Shown: positions 37,240 through 46,862, counted from the first letter of the stretch. The stretch is 64,000 nucleotides of DNA from Mariaggregatimicrobium sp964498785 (GCA_964498785.1 CAZCJL010000009.1:1-64000), one strand, 5' to 3'. Notes: generated by a model from the letters alone, not told the origin. Numbers and translations are program-made.

Positions 37240-37538
37240 AAAGCAGTTACCTGATTTTAAAAAGACCGATCTTAACCGAGAAGATGTTGAAACTTCAGGA
37301 AGCAAAGCGGCAGTATGCGTTTGAAGTCGATGACAAATCAAATAAAATAGAAGTAAAACGAGCAATTCAAGAAAAATTTGATGTTACTGTTGAAAATGTA
37401 AACATTATTCGGGTTAAGGGAAAAAGCAAGCGCTTAAACACTCGACGCGGCATAACAACCGGCAAACGCTCGGATTGGAAGAAGGCGATTGTAACGTTAC
37501 GCGTAGGGGACTCTATTAATTTCTTTGAAAATGCTTAG
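37236..37538 (+). CDS. rplW: 50S ribosomal protein L23
   Basis: The 100-residue protein at the exit of the peptide tunnel docks trigger factor and SRP. LKRPILTEKMLKLQEAKRQYAF is typical. The start overlaps the rplD stop (ATGA), implying coupled translation. Confidence 0.96.
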   Translation: MKSSYLILKRPILTEKMLKLQEAKRQYAFEVDDKSNKIEVKRAIQEKFDVTVENVNIIRVKGKSKRLNTRRGITTGKRSDWKKAIVTLRVGDSINFFENA

Positions 37539-37552
37539 CGTGGAGAAAGTCG

Positions 37553-38380
37553 ATGCCAGTAAAATCATTTAAACCGATAACCCCGGCTTTACGTTTTAAA
37601 ACAGTATCAACTTTTGACGATATAACAAAGACAACGCCTGAAAAATCTTTAATAGTACCAATAAAGAAAAAAGGCGGACGCAATAGTAGCGGTAGAATTA
37701 CCTGCCGTCATCGCGGAGGCGGCCACAAGAGAGCTTATCGTATTATCGATTTTAAGCGGGATAAATTTAATATACCCGCAAAAGTTGCTTCGATAGAATA
37801 TGATCCGAACCGATCCGCACGTATTGCACTGTTGCATTATAAAGATGGAGAAAAAAGGTATATTCTTGCTCCCATTGGATTAAATGTGAATGATACTGTA
37901 ATATCAGGGGAATCAACCGAGATAAGGGTTGGGAATGCAATGCCACTAAAGAATATGCCGTTGGGTTCATTTGTTCATAATATTGAACTGAAAATCGGAA
38001 AAGGCGGGCAGATTGCCCGAAGTGCAGGAAGCTATGCACAATTAGTGGCAAAAGAAAAGAATTATGCGCAGTTAAAATTACCATCAGGTGAAATACGATT
38101 AGTCAGAATTGAATGTCGCGCAACCTTAGGACAGGTTGGAAATGTGGATCATGAAAATATCACCAGTGGGAAAGCGGGACGCTCTCGTTGGTTAGGACGG
38201 CGTCCAAAAGTAAGAGGAGTTGCGATGAACCCGGTAGACCATCCGATGGGTGGTGGTGAAGGTAAATCGTCAGGAGGGCGGCATCCGTGCTCACCATGGG
38301 GGCAGTTGGCAAAAGGTAAAAAGACCCGTCCCAAAAAAGTTTCAGATTCTTTAATCATCAAAAGAAGGAAATCGAGATAA
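37553..38380 (+). CDS. rplB: 50S ribosomal protein L2
   Basis: The 275-residue protein has the catalytic-centre-proximal loop MNPVDHPMGGGEGKSSGGR with its conserved histidine, and GGRNSSGRITCRHRGGGHKR near the N-terminus. It is needed for subunit joining. rpsS follows after two bases. Confidence 0.97.
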   Translation: MPVKSFKPITPALRFKTVSTFDDITKTTPEKSLIVPIKKKGGRNSSGRITCRHRGGGHKRAYRIIDFKRDKFNIPAKVASIEYDPNRSARIALLHYKDGEKRYILAPIGLNVNDTVISGESTEIRVGNAMPLKNMPLGSFVHNIELKIGKGGQIARSAGSYAQLVAKEKNYAQLKLPSGEIRLVRIECRATLGQVGNVDHENITSGKAGRSRWLGRRPKVRGVAMNPVDHPMGGGEGKSSGGRHPCSPWGQLAKGKKTRPKKVSDSLIIKRRKSR

Positions 38381-38382
38381 TT

Positions 38383-38667
38383 ATGGCACGATCAATTAAA
38401 AAAGGACCATACATTGATCAGAAACTTCAAAGAAAGATTGATGAATTGAATAATTCCAATCAAAAGAAGGTCATTAAAACCTGGGCCAGACGGTCTACAA
38501 TTCCACCGGATTTTGTAGGTCATACGTTAGCAGTGCATAATGGAAATAAATTCATCCCGGTTTTCATATCTGAAAATATGGTCGGACATAAATTAGGTGA
38601 ATTTGCTCTTACCCGTACTTTTCGTGGACATCCGACAAAGTCGGATAAAAAAAGTCGGGTACGATAA
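38383..38667 (+). CDS. rpsS: 30S ribosomal protein S19
   Basis: The 94-residue head protein pairs with S13. MARSIKKGPYIDQKLQRKI and FIPVFISENMVGHKLGEFALTR, split by family motifs, are typical. No oddity was seen. Confidence 0.97.
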   Translation: MARSIKKGPYIDQKLQRKIDELNNSNQKKVIKTWARRSTIPPDFVGHTLAVHNGNKFIPVFISENMVGHKLGEFALTRTFRGHPTKSDKKSRVR

Positions 38668-38691
38668 TTCAAAATAATGAAGAGGTTTTAG

Positions 38692-39039
38692 ATGGAAGCC
38701 AGGGCAAAGGCAAAATATATACGAATGTCGCCTCGCAAAGTGCGAAGAGTCGCTGACTTAATACGAGGCAAAAATGTTGGTGAAGCTATTAATATATTAC
38801 ATTTTACACCAAAGGCCGCTTCAAGTCCCATAGAAAAAGTATTGCGCTCCGCAGTTTCCAATATGTTGAATTTGGAAGGTAGTTCAAAAGTAGATCCAGA
38901 TGGTCTTTTTATTAAAGAGATAAAAGTGGATGAAGGAGTAACACTAAAAAGGTTTCGAGCTGCATCAATGGGGCGGGCTGTGCGTATCCGTAAGAGAACG
39001 AGTCATATTTCTGTGACCGTCGCTAAGGAGAATGAATAA
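38692..39039 (+). CDS. rplV: 50S ribosomal protein L22
   Basis: The 115-residue protein has an extended hairpin that lines the exit tunnel (FIKEIKVDEGVTLKRFRAAS). AKYIRMSPRKVRRVADLIRG at the N-terminus is conserved. The hairpin shows no macrolide-resistance deletion. Confidence 0.97.
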   Translation: MEARAKAKYIRMSPRKVRRVADLIRGKNVGEAINILHFTPKAASSPIEKVLRSAVSNMLNLEGSSKVDPDGLFIKEIKVDEGVTLKRFRAASMGRAVRIRKRTSHISVTVAKENE

Positions 39040-39057
39040 AATTTATAGGAGGATCTT

Positions 39058-39687
39058 TTGGGTCAGAAAGTTAATCCAATCGGATTGCGTTTAGGCATTA
39101 TTCGAACGTGGGATTCAAATTGGTACGATGAAAGAAACTTTGCGGATAAATTAAGCGAAGATTTAAAAATTCGTCGATACATTCGTACAAGACTGCAGCG
39201 GGCGAGTGTTTCTAAGATAGAAATTGAGCGAACGTCAAAAAGAATAACATTGACAATTCATACCGCACGTCCGGGAATCGTAATTGGACGTAAAGGCGCC
39301 GAAGTGGATAAGCTAAAAGTTGAGCTGCAAAAAATTACTGATAAAGAAATACAGCTTAACATTAACGAAATAAAACGACCGGAACTGGATGCCTACCTGG
39401 TTGCAGAAAATGTTGCTAAACAATTAGAAGCAAAAATCAGTTTTAGACGCGCAATGAAGAAGGCTATTATGTTCGCAATGCGAATGGGGGCCGAAGGTGT
39501 AAAAATTACCTGTTCAGGACGACTCGGTGGTGCTGAAATGGCACGTACCGAACAATATAAAGAGGGAAAAATTCCTCTTCATACATTACGTGCTGATATT
39601 GATTATGCTATTGTGAATGCATATACAACTTATGGAACAATCGGGGTTAAAGTGTGGATTTGTAAAGGTGAAGTACTTGGAGCTTAA
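39058..39687 (+). CDS. rpsC: 30S ribosomal protein S3
   Basis: The 209-residue protein starts at TTG five bases after AGGAGG. The KH domain GxxG is in GIVIGRKGAEVDKL, and the C-terminal domain forms part of the mRNA-entry helicase. GQKVNPIGLRLGI is the typical start. Confidence 0.97.
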   Translation: MGQKVNPIGLRLGIIRTWDSNWYDERNFADKLSEDLKIRRYIRTRLQRASVSKIEIERTSKRITLTIHTARPGIVIGRKGAEVDKLKVELQKITDKEIQLNINEIKRPELDAYLVAENVAKQLEAKISFRRAMKKAIMFAMRMGAEGVKITCSGRLGGAEMARTEQYKEGKIPLHTLRADIDYAIVNAYTTYGTIGVKVWICKGEVLGA

Positions 39688-39726
39688 TCGTAGCAAGTGT
39701 TAATTTTTTCTTGAGGAATAATTACC

Positions 39727-40146
39727 ATGTTAATGCCAAAAAGAAGTAAATTTCGTAAGCAACACCGCGGTAGAATGAAAGGTAAAGCCCAGCGGGGTGC
39801 TACTATAAATTTTGGTGAATTTGGTTTGAAGGCAATGGAACCAGCCTGGATTACAAGCAAACAAATCGAAGCTGCCCGTATCGCGATGACTCGGCATATA
39901 AAACGCGGCGGAAAAGTCTGGATTCGGATATTTCCTGATAAACCTGTTACAGAAAAACCGGCAGAAACCCGTATGGGTAAAGGAAAAGGATCTCCAGAAT
40001 ATTGGGTGGCAGTTATTAAACCAGGTCGAATTTTATTTGAAATTGAGGGAGTAAGCGAAGAACTTGCACGAGAGGCAATCAGATTGGCATCCCATAAATT
40101 GCCGATAAAAACGAAGTTTGTCGCACGATCAGATTTTGGAGTTTAA
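39727..40146 (+). CDS. rplP: 50S ribosomal protein L16
   Basis: The 139-residue protein starts MLMPKRSKFRKQHRGRMKG, typical for the family. It places tRNA in the A and P sites. GAGG lies about ten bases upstream. The RMGKGKGSPEYWVAVIKPGR region is conserved. Confidence 0.97.
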   Translation: MLMPKRSKFRKQHRGRMKGKAQRGATINFGEFGLKAMEPAWITSKQIEAARIAMTRHIKRGGKVWIRIFPDKPVTEKPAETRMGKGKGSPEYWVAVIKPGRILFEIEGVSEELAREAIRLASHKLPIKTKFVARSDFGV

Positions 40147-40151
40147 TTATC

Positions 40152-40364
40152 ATGAAAATGGAAGAAATAACTCAATTGCAGGAAACTGAAATCCAACAGC
40201 GGTTGGAAGATGCCCTGGAAGAAATGCAGAATTTTAGATTTCAGCATGCAACACATCAGTTGGATAATCCGTTGAGACTGAGAGCGCTTAGAAAAGATAT
40301 CGCTCGATTGAAGACAGTTTTAAAGGAATTTGAATTAGGTATTCGCAAGCCACCTGTTCAATAA
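40152..40364 (+). CDS. rpmC: 50S ribosomal protein L29
   Basis: The 70-residue helical-hairpin protein sits near the tunnel exit beside L23. The NFRFQHATHQLDNPLRLRAL segment is characteristic. The start is five bases after rplP. Confidence 0.94.
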   Translation: MKMEEITQLQETEIQQRLEDALEEMQNFRFQHATHQLDNPLRLRALRKDIARLKTVLKEFELGIRKPPVQ

Positions 40365-40382
40365 TGATTGGAGATTAAAGAA

Positions 40383-40643
40383 ATGTTAAATCAGAGAGGT
40401 CGACGTAAGACCAAAATAGGTACTGTTGTTAGTGATAAAATGGATAAGAGTCGTGTTATTGCTGTTGAACGATATTTAAGACACCCTTTATATGGTAAGT
40501 TTGTTCGTAAAACATCCAAGTTTATGGCTCATGACGAGAATAATGAAAGCCATACAGGAGACACTGTAAGAATTATGGAAACACGACCACTAAGTAAAAG
40601 AAAAAGATGGCGTTTGTTAGAAGTTGTGGAAAAAGCTAAATAA
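40383..40643 (+). CDS. rpsQ: 30S ribosomal protein S17
   Basis: The 86-residue OB-fold protein starts at ATG 40383, nine bases after GGAG; an in-frame TTG at 40368 overlaps that site. RRKTKIGTVVSDKMDKSRVI and DTVRIMETRPLSKRKRWRL are conserved. Confidence 0.95.
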   Translation: MLNQRGRRKTKIGTVVSDKMDKSRVIAVERYLRHPLYGKFVRKTSKFMAHDENNESHTGDTVRIMETRPLSKRKRWRLLEVVEKAK

Positions 40644-40658
40644 GGAATTAAAAGAGTC

Positions 40659-41027
40659 ATGATTCAAGAATACTCAAAATTGAATGTAGCTGATAATACT
40701 GGTGCCAAAAAAGTGATGTGCATACGGATACTTGGGGGATCAAAACGAAGATATGCGCGGATTGGCGATGTTATTATTGTCAGTGTAAAATCGGCTATTC
40801 CTGGTGGTACGATAAAGAAAGGTGATATGAGTAAAGCTGTTATCGTTCGAACTAAAAAAGAAATAAACCGCCCCGATGGTTCATATATTCGGTTCGATGA
40901 AAATGCAGCAGTGTTGATCAACGAACAGATGGAACCAAAAGGAACTCGTATTTTTGGGCCAGTGGCCAGAGAATTAAGGGACCGGCAATTTATGAAAATA
41001 ATATCGTTAGCACCAGAAGTACTGTAA
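40659..41027 (+). CDS. rplN: 50S ribosomal protein L14
   Basis: The 122-residue protein starts MIQEYSKLNVADNTGAKKVM and carries the bridge-forming loops. It is the binding site of the silencing factor RsfS in bacteria. Spacing to rplX is 25 bases. Confidence 0.97.
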   Translation: MIQEYSKLNVADNTGAKKVMCIRILGGSKRRYARIGDVIIVSVKSAIPGGTIKKGDMSKAVIVRTKKEINRPDGSYIRFDENAAVLINEQMEPKGTRIFGPVARELRDRQFMKIISLAPEVL

Positions 41028-41052
41028 TAAATTCTGTATTATTGAGGATAAA

Positions 41053-41388
41053 ATGAAAGTTCATAAAGAAGACCAAGTTGTTGTGATTTCGGGGAACGAT
41101 AGAGGAAAACAAGGGCGTGTACTCAAAGTATTTCCCGAAACAAATCGGGTAATTGTAGAGGGCGTAAATTTTATCAAACGTCATACAAGAGCAAGTCAGA
41201 AGCAGCCACAAGGAGGAATCGTTACAAAAGAAGCGGCTATCAATGCTTCCAATGTAATGATAATTTGCCCGAAATGCAATATGAAGACGCGCGTTGGATC
41301 TAAAACAATTAGTGACGAAAAAAGAGGTAAGAAGGTTCACGTTCGATATTGCAAAAACTGTGATGAAATGATTGTTAAAACAGCTTAA
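41053..41388 (+). CDS. rplX: 50S ribosomal protein L24
   Basis: The 111-residue assembly-initiator protein has the KOW motif at the N-terminus (VVVISGNDRGKQGRVLKV). It carries a C-terminal zinc ribbon with CPKC and CKNC, the four-Cys form of L24. Confidence 0.96.
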   Translation: MKVHKEDQVVVISGNDRGKQGRVLKVFPETNRVIVEGVNFIKRHTRASQKQPQGGIVTKEAAINASNVMIICPKCNMKTRVGSKTISDEKRGKKVHVRYCKNCDEMIVKTA

Positions 41389-41415
41389 TACTTAATACTA
41401 AATTTGGGTTGAATC

Positions 41416-41967
41416 ATGGAGTATTTTCCAAGGTTATTGAAATCATATAAAGAAGAGATTGTACCTCAATTAATGAAGAGGTTCAATCTGAATAATAAAA
41501 TGCAGGTTCCCCGGCTGGAAAAAATACTTGTAAACATGGGAGTGGGAGAAGCAATAGAAAACAGCAATTATCTTGAATTAGCGGTAAGCGAATTGAAAAT
41601 TATTACTGGTCAGAAACCTGTAATCACACGATCTAAAAAAGCAATCTCGAATTTTAAGTTGCGAGCCGGAATGCCAGTGGGTTGTTTTGTGACTTTGCGT
41701 GGATGGAGAATGTACGAATTTATCGATCGGCTGATTAATGTTGCTATTCCGCGCTTTCGAGATTTTAGAGGGCTTTCTCCCAGTTCTTTTGATGGGCGCG
41801 GTAACTATAATATGGGCGTAAAGGAACAAATTATTTTCCCGGAAATTAATTATGATAAAGTTGAAAAAATCCGGGGTATGAATATTACAATAGTAACGAC
41901 CGCTAAAACAGATGAAGAAGCTTACGAGTTGCTTTCCAGTTTTGGAATGCCATTCAAAAAAAGCTAA
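41416..41967 (+). CDS. rplE: 50S ribosomal protein L5
   Basis: The 183-residue protein binds 5S rRNA and contacts P-site tRNA. PRLEKILVNMGVGEA, TRSKKAISNFKLRAGMPVG and FPEINYDK are conserved in order. Confidence 0.97.
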   Translation: MEYFPRLLKSYKEEIVPQLMKRFNLNNKMQVPRLEKILVNMGVGEAIENSNYLELAVSELKIITGQKPVITRSKKAISNFKLRAGMPVGCFVTLRGWRMYEFIDRLINVAIPRFRDFRGLSPSSFDGRGNYNMGVKEQIIFPEINYDKVEKIRGMNITIVTTAKTDEEAYELLSSFGMPFKKS

Positions 41968-41987
41968 AAACGAAGGAGAATCGTAAC

Positions 41988-42173
41988 TTGGCTAAGAAAT
42001 GTTTAATAGTAAAAGCTAAGAAAGCACACAAATTTAAAGTCCGCGAATATAACCGTTGTTCACGTTGTGGACGACCGCGAGGATACTATCGGAAATTTGG
42101 AATTTGTCGAATTTGTTTTAGAGAATTGGCGCTGAAGGGTGAGATCCCGGGTGTTACTAAAGCAAGTTGGTAA
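41988..42173 (+). CDS. rpsN: 30S ribosomal protein S14, type Z
   Basis: The 61-residue zinc-binding short form starts at TTG after AAGGAG. CSRCGRPRG and CRICFRELA supply the four cysteines. The longer zinc-free type is not in this window. Confidence 0.96.
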   Translation: MAKKCLIVKAKKAHKFKVREYNRCSRCGRPRGYYRKFGICRICFRELALKGEIPGVTKASW

Positions 42174-42198
42174 TTTATTAGTATTAGGAGAACTTAAC

Positions 42199-42597
42199 AT
42201 GTCTATGACAGATCCCATTGCTGATTATTTGACCAGAATTCGCAATGCTGCTAAAGCAAAACATTCGAAGGTCGATATTCCGGCATCAAAAATTAAACGT
42301 GAAATAACGAGAATATTGCGCGACTATAAGTACATTAAAAATTTTATAAATATCGATGATGGATTGCAGGGGGTTATTCGAATATACCTGAAATATGATG
42401 AAAACGATATCTGTGTGATTCATAGATTAAGTCGCGTAAGCAAGCCAGGCTTAAGACAATATGTTGGCGCCGAGGAAATTCCTCGTGTTTTAAATAATTT
42501 GGGCATTGCAATATTATCCACGCCAAAAGGTATTATTACCAATAAAGAAGCAAAAAAGCTTGGTGTAGGTGGCGAAGTATTATGCTATGTTTGGTAA
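42199..42597 (+). CDS. rpsH: 30S ribosomal protein S8
   Basis: The 132-residue protein starts at ATG 42199 (MSMTDPIADYLTRIRNA) after AGGAG. The frame extends upstream into rpsN without homology. SRVSKPGLRQYVGAEEIPRV and the C-terminal GGEVLCYVW are conserved. In E. coli S8 regulates the spc operon. Confidence 0.96.
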   Translation: MSMTDPIADYLTRIRNAAKAKHSKVDIPASKIKREITRILRDYKYIKNFINIDDGLQGVIRIYLKYDENDICVIHRLSRVSKPGLRQYVGAEEIPRVLNNLGIAILSTPKGIITNKEAKKLGVGGEVLCYVW

Positions 42598-42622
42598 TTA
42601 ACTATAATTGAGGAGCTTAAAA

Positions 42623-43165
42623 TTGTCACGCATTGGTAAAAAGCCGATTCCGGTACCCGAAGGTGTTGATATAAAATTTGATCGTACAAGCATTACCGTT
42701 AGCAAAGGTGAAAAAACGTTAAAGCAGGATATAAATCCTGATTTTAAACTCGAATTGAATGAAAAAGAACAAACCTTAACGGTAACCAGACCTTCGGATA
42801 ATAAAATTCATCGATCTTTGCATGGATTGTATCGCGCACTTATCAGTAATATGATTGTAGGATTAAATACCGGTTTTGAAAAAAAACTAGAAATTATTGG
42901 TGTAGGATATCGCGCAGAGATTAAGGGAAATGGTCTATTATTAAATATTGGCTATTCGCATCCCATTCTTTTTAGACCACCTGAAGATGTTGAAATTTCT
43001 TTAGCATCGCCGACATTGATATCTGTTAAAGGATATAATAAACAACTGGTAGGACAGGTGTCGGCCAAAATTCGTTCTTTCAGACCACCGGAACCCTACA
43101 AGGGAAAAGGTATCAGGTACGTTGGTGAGTACATTCGAAGAAAAGCCGGTAAAGCTGCTGATTAA
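42623..43165 (+). CDS. rplF: 50S ribosomal protein L6
   Basis: The 180-residue protein starts at TTG 42623 (MSRIGKKPIPVPEGV) after GAGGAG. An in-frame TTG at 42608 would overlap that site and add residues outside the family. The C-terminal EPYKGKGIRYVGEYIRRKAGK is typical. Confidence 0.95.
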   Translation: MSRIGKKPIPVPEGVDIKFDRTSITVSKGEKTLKQDINPDFKLELNEKEQTLTVTRPSDNKIHRSLHGLYRALISNMIVGLNTGFEKKLEIIGVGYRAEIKGNGLLLNIGYSHPILFRPPEDVEISLASPTLISVKGYNKQLVGQVSAKIRSFRPPEPYKGKGIRYVGEYIRRKAGKAAD

Positions 43166-43196
43166 TTAATTTAAACTTTTAAGGGAAAAGTATACG

Positions 43197-43571
43197 ATGT
43201 CTGTTAAGGTATATGATAAACGCAATGTAAGGATGCGAAAGAAAAAACATATCAGAAAAAATGTTAGTGGCACAACAGATCGGCCACGTCTGGTTGTGTT
43301 TCGCAGCCTTAAACATATATATGCTCAACTGATCGATGACACAGCAGAAAAAACATTACTGACTGTATCAAGCCTGTCGAAAGATTTAAAAGAATCTTTG
43401 GCAGAAGCAAAAACAAAGACTGATGTCGCAAAAATTATAGGCTTAAATATCGCTGAACGAGCAAAAAAAATTAAAATCGAAAAAGTGATTTTTGATCGCT
43501 CTGGATATCTTTATCATGGACGCGTTAAAGCTTTAGCAGATGGTGCTCGTGAGGGTGGCTTGAAATTTTAA
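43197..43571 (+). CDS. rplR: 50S ribosomal protein L18
   Basis: The 124-residue 5S-rRNA-binding protein has RLVVFRSLKHIYAQLIDD and the C-terminal VIFDRSGYLYHGRVKALADG. No oddity was seen. Confidence 0.97.
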   Translation: MSVKVYDKRNVRMRKKKHIRKNVSGTTDRPRLVVFRSLKHIYAQLIDDTAEKTLLTVSSLSKDLKESLAEAKTKTDVAKIIGLNIAERAKKIKIEKVIFDRSGYLYHGRVKALADGAREGGLKF

Positions 43572-43595
43572 TAAAGTAAATGGAGAGAAGTTCTT

Positions 43596-44120
43596 GTGAG
43601 AAAAGTCGAACGAATAAATCCCAATGAAATGGATTTAAAAGAAAGACCTATCTATATAAATCGCGTTGCAAAAGTCGTAAAAGGCGGCCGACGATTCAGC
43701 TTTACCGCGATTGTTGTTGTTGGTGATGGTAACGGTCATGTCGGAGTTGGATTAGGCAAAGCAAATGAAGTGGCTGATGCTATAACCAAAGGTACCGATA
43801 ACGCCAAAAAAAATCTGGTTCGTGTGCCGGTAATTAAGGGTACCATCCCGCACGAAATTACCGGGAAATACGGTGCGGGTCAGGTTTTTCTGAAACCAGC
43901 TTCACCGGGTACCGGTGTTATTGCTGGCGGACCAGTTCGCGCAATTATGGAAGCTGTTGGCGTTCAGGATATTTTGACAAAATCAATCGGATCGTCCAAT
44001 CCTCATAATGTTGTAAAAGCAACAATGACAGCACTAACCAGCTTATTAGATGCTTCGATTGTTGCACGCAAGCGCAATATCAGTGTTGTTGAAGTATTTG
44101 ATAAACCATATATAAAGTAA
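43596..44120 (+). CDS. rpsE: 30S ribosomal protein S5
   Basis: The 174-residue protein starts at GTG after GGAGAG. The RVAKVVKGGRRFSFTAIVVV loop region linked to fidelity is intact, as is PASPGTGVIAGGPVRAIMEA. An 87-base gap, longer than usual, follows before rpmD. Confidence 0.96.
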   Translation: MRKVERINPNEMDLKERPIYINRVAKVVKGGRRFSFTAIVVVGDGNGHVGVGLGKANEVADAITKGTDNAKKNLVRVPVIKGTIPHEITGKYGAGQVFLKPASPGTGVIAGGPVRAIMEAVGVQDILTKSIGSSNPHNVVKATMTALTSLLDASIVARKRNISVVEVFDKPYIK

Positions 44121-44207
44121 ATTATTTCGATACATCAAATAAAAAGTAGCGCATTCTATTAAATCATTATATTTAATATCTGTGCTAATATAAATATGGA
44201 ACATAAG

Positions 44208-44396
44208 ATGTCAGAAAAAAAGCTAAAAATAACGTTGAAACGTAGTACGATTGATTATAACAAAAAACAAAAACTGACTGTTGAAACGTTGGGGTTAAAG
44301 AGATTACATCATACTGTAATTCATAATGAAACGCCACAAATTCTTGGTATGATTAAAAAAGTCTCTCATTTAGTTGAAGTAGAAGAAATAAGTTAA
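44208..44396 (+). CDS. rpmD: 50S ribosomal protein L30
   Basis: The 62-residue protein (KLKITLKRSTIDYNKKQKLT; ETPQILGMIKKVSHLVEVEE) fits L30. ATG 44208 is nine bases after a GGA; ATG 44196 is the alternative and lacks any site. Confidence 0.93.
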   Translation: MSEKKLKITLKRSTIDYNKKQKLTVETLGLKRLHHTVIHNETPQILGMIKKVSHLVEVEEIS

Positions 44397-44410
44397 ACGT
44401 AGAGGATACT

Positions 44411-44851
44411 ATGAATTTAGGGACATTGACATACGCTCCCGGATCCCGTAAGAATCGAAAACGAATTGGACGTGGTCAGGGCTCAGGACATGGTGGAACG
44501 AGTGGACGTGGACATAAAGGCTATCATTCTCGCGCCGGTTCGAAGCGGAGAATCGGTTTTGAAGGTGGACAGACTCCTTTACAGCGGCAACTTCCGAAAC
44601 GAGGATTTACGAATATATTTAAGAAAGAATTCCAGGTTATTAATTTGAAGGACCTGGATAAGATTAAACGATTCAAAAAAATTGATCCGGATGTTTTATA
44701 TCAAAATCGCTTAATCCGAAAGAAAAACCAACCTGTAAAGATACTGGGCGATGGAGAGATTAATCGCGAAATTGAAATATCGGTTCATGCGTTTAGCAAA
44801 TCGGCCAAAGAAAAAATAGAAGCGGCTCAAGGGAGGATTATCGTCTTATGA
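44411..44851 (+). CDS. rplO: 50S ribosomal protein L15
   Basis: The 146-residue protein has the Gly/Arg-rich N-terminal GRGQGSGHGGTSGRGHKG and GFEGGQTPLQRQLPKRGF. It overlaps secY by four bases (ATGA). Confidence 0.97.
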   Translation: MNLGTLTYAPGSRKNRKRIGRGQGSGHGGTSGRGHKGYHSRAGSKRRIGFEGGQTPLQRQLPKRGFTNIFKKEFQVINLKDLDKIKRFKKIDPDVLYQNRLIRKKNQPVKILGDGEINREIEISVHAFSKSAKEKIEAAQGRIIVL

Positions 44852-46179
44852 TGAAAAATGTGCAAACTATCTTTAAAATACCTGAGCTAAAAAAACGTGT
44901 CTTATTTACATTAGGTATTTTAATCGTCTATCGAGTCGGAGGGCACGTTCCAGTGCCGGGTATTAATGCACAAGCTCTTTTCGATTTCTTTCAACAGGCT
45001 CAGGGTGGAGGATTGTTTGGATTATGGGATATGTTTGCAGGCGGAGCATTTAAAAGAGCTACTGTTTTTGCCTTGGGTATTATGCCTTATATTTCAGCAT
45101 CCATTATTATTCAATTATTGGGAGCTGTTTTACCTTATTTTCAGAAACTCCAAAAAGAGGGAGAAGAAGGGCGCAAAAAAATTACCCAATATACTCGATA
45201 TGGAACTGTTTTAATCTCCGCTCTTCAGGCTTATGGGTTGGCTGTTTTTTTAGAGAATATCGGCCCCAGTGCAATTTCAGGAGAACTGGTTGTTCCGAGT
45301 CCGGGATTTGGTTTTAAACTTTTAACAATGTTAACCATGGCCAGCGGTTGTGTGCTTATTATGTGGCTTGGCGAACAAATTACTGAAAGAGGTATCGGAA
45401 ACGGTATTTCACTGATCATTACTGTCGGTATCATTGCGCGGCTTCCCAATGCAATATTTTCTGAAATCGTTCAATTGCAAGGAGGAAATCGTGCTCCTTT
45501 AACCGAAGTTTTTCTCTTTGGACTAATGATTTTTACAATCGCTGCTGTTGTTTTATTAACTCAGGGAACTCGTAAAATTCCGGTCCAGTATGCAAAGCGA
45601 GTTGTCGGCAGAAAAATATATGGCGGTCAAAGTACACATATTCCGTTACGAGTGAATACAGCAGGCGTGATGCCGATTATTTTTGCTCAATCGATTATGT
45701 TCTTTCCGCAAACAATTAAAACATTTTTTCCCAATAGTGAGTTTGTCGATATTATGGTTGGCTATTTCGATTATCAATCGATTGTTTACTGGTTTATTTA
45801 TGGGACGATGATTGTTTTCTTCGCATATTTTTATACGGCGATTGCGTTGAACCCGGTGGATGTGGCAGATAATATGAAAAAACATGGTGGTTTTATTCCG
45901 GGAGTAAGACCAGGAAAACGAACATCCGAATTTATTGATAATATTTTGACGCGAATTACATTGCCTGGCTCCATATTTTTGGCAATAGTGGCAATTTTTC
46001 CATATTTCGTTACAAAATTTACAAATGTCAACTTTGAATTCGCTTCTTTTTTCGGAGGAACCTCGCTGTTGATTATCGTTGGTGTTGCACTGGATACACT
46101 TCAACAGATTGAATCCCATCTGTTGATGCGCCACTATGATGGATTTATGAAAACAGGTAAACTGCGAGGTAGACGGTAA
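44848..46179 (+). CDS. secY: Protein translocase subunit SecY
   Basis: The 443-residue channel subunit has ten membrane helices. VPVPGINAQAL is in the first periplasmic part, IMPYISASIIIQLL in helix 2, and NPVDVADNMKKHGGFIPGVRPG in the cytosolic loop. GGAGG in the end of rplO serves as ribosome site, so translation is coupled. Confidence 0.97.
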   Translation: MMKNVQTIFKIPELKKRVLFTLGILIVYRVGGHVPVPGINAQALFDFFQQAQGGGLFGLWDMFAGGAFKRATVFALGIMPYISASIIIQLLGAVLPYFQKLQKEGEEGRKKITQYTRYGTVLISALQAYGLAVFLENIGPSAISGELVVPSPGFGFKLLTMLTMASGCVLIMWLGEQITERGIGNGISLIITVGIIARLPNAIFSEIVQLQGGNRAPLTEVFLFGLMIFTIAAVVLLTQGTRKIPVQYAKRVVGRKIYGGQSTHIPLRVNTAGVMPIIFAQSIMFFPQTIKTFFPNSEFVDIMVGYFDYQSIVYWFIYGTMIVFFAYFYTAIALNPVDVADNMKKHGGFIPGVRPGKRTSEFIDNILTRITLPGSIFLAIVAIFPYFVTKFTNVNFEFASFFGGTSLLIIVGVALDTLQQIESHLLMRHYDGFMKTGKLRGRR

Positions 46180-46208
46180 TTTTTGAGATATAACAAAGGG
46201 AATGAGCA

Positions 46209-46862
46209 TTGAAATTGATATTGTTAGGGGCACCAGGAACAGGAAAAGGAACTCAGGGAAATATAATAGCTCTTAAGTTAAATATTCCTAAAATTTCAAC
46301 AGGTGATATTCTACGTGACGCTTTAAAAAAAAAGACAGCGCTTGGTATGCAAGCTCAGCAATATATGGTAAAAGGGGAATTGGTACCTGATGAAATTATC
46401 ATCGGTATAGTAAAAGAGAGGCTTGAGGAAAAAGATTGTGAAAATGGGTTTATTCTTGATGGATTTCCCAGAACAGTACCGCAGGCAATCGCGCTTGATA
46501 CATATCTCGAAAGTAATGACCAGAAAATTGATACTGTTGTTGCTTTAGAAGTTGAACAGGATAAGCTCGTAAAAAGACTAACGAGTCGCAGAGTGTGTAA
46601 AAACTGTGGTAAAGATTATAATGTTATTACAAATCCTCCGCCCGCTGATATGAAATGTATTGAATGCGGCGGAGAGATCGTTCAAAGGGCGGATGATAAT
46701 AAACAAACTGTTGTGAATCGTTTAAAGGTATATGAAGAAAAGACATTCCCATTAAAAAAGTATTATAAAAGAAAAGGGAACCTGAAAATTATTGATGGTG
46801 ATGGAACGATAAAGGATATTCAGCGTAATATTCAGGAGTATTTATCAAGTGATAATCATTAA
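46209..46862 (+). CDS. adk: Adenylate kinase
   Basis: The 217-residue enzyme interconverts AMP, ADP and ATP. It starts at TTG after AAAGGGAATGAG. P-loop GAPGTGKGTQ and DGFPRTVPQA are present. The lid carries a zinc-binding Cys cluster (CKNC and CIEC), the form found in Gram-positive and many FCB bacteria. It overlaps map by 14 bases. Confidence 0.97.
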   Translation: MKLILLGAPGTGKGTQGNIIALKLNIPKISTGDILRDALKKKTALGMQAQQYMVKGELVPDEIIIGIVKERLEEKDCENGFILDGFPRTVPQAIALDTYLESNDQKIDTVVALEVEQDKLVKRLTSRRVCKNCGKDYNVITNPPPADMKCIECGGEIVQRADDNKQTVVNRLKVYEEKTFPLKKYYKRKGNLKIIDGDGTIKDIQRNIQEYLSSDNH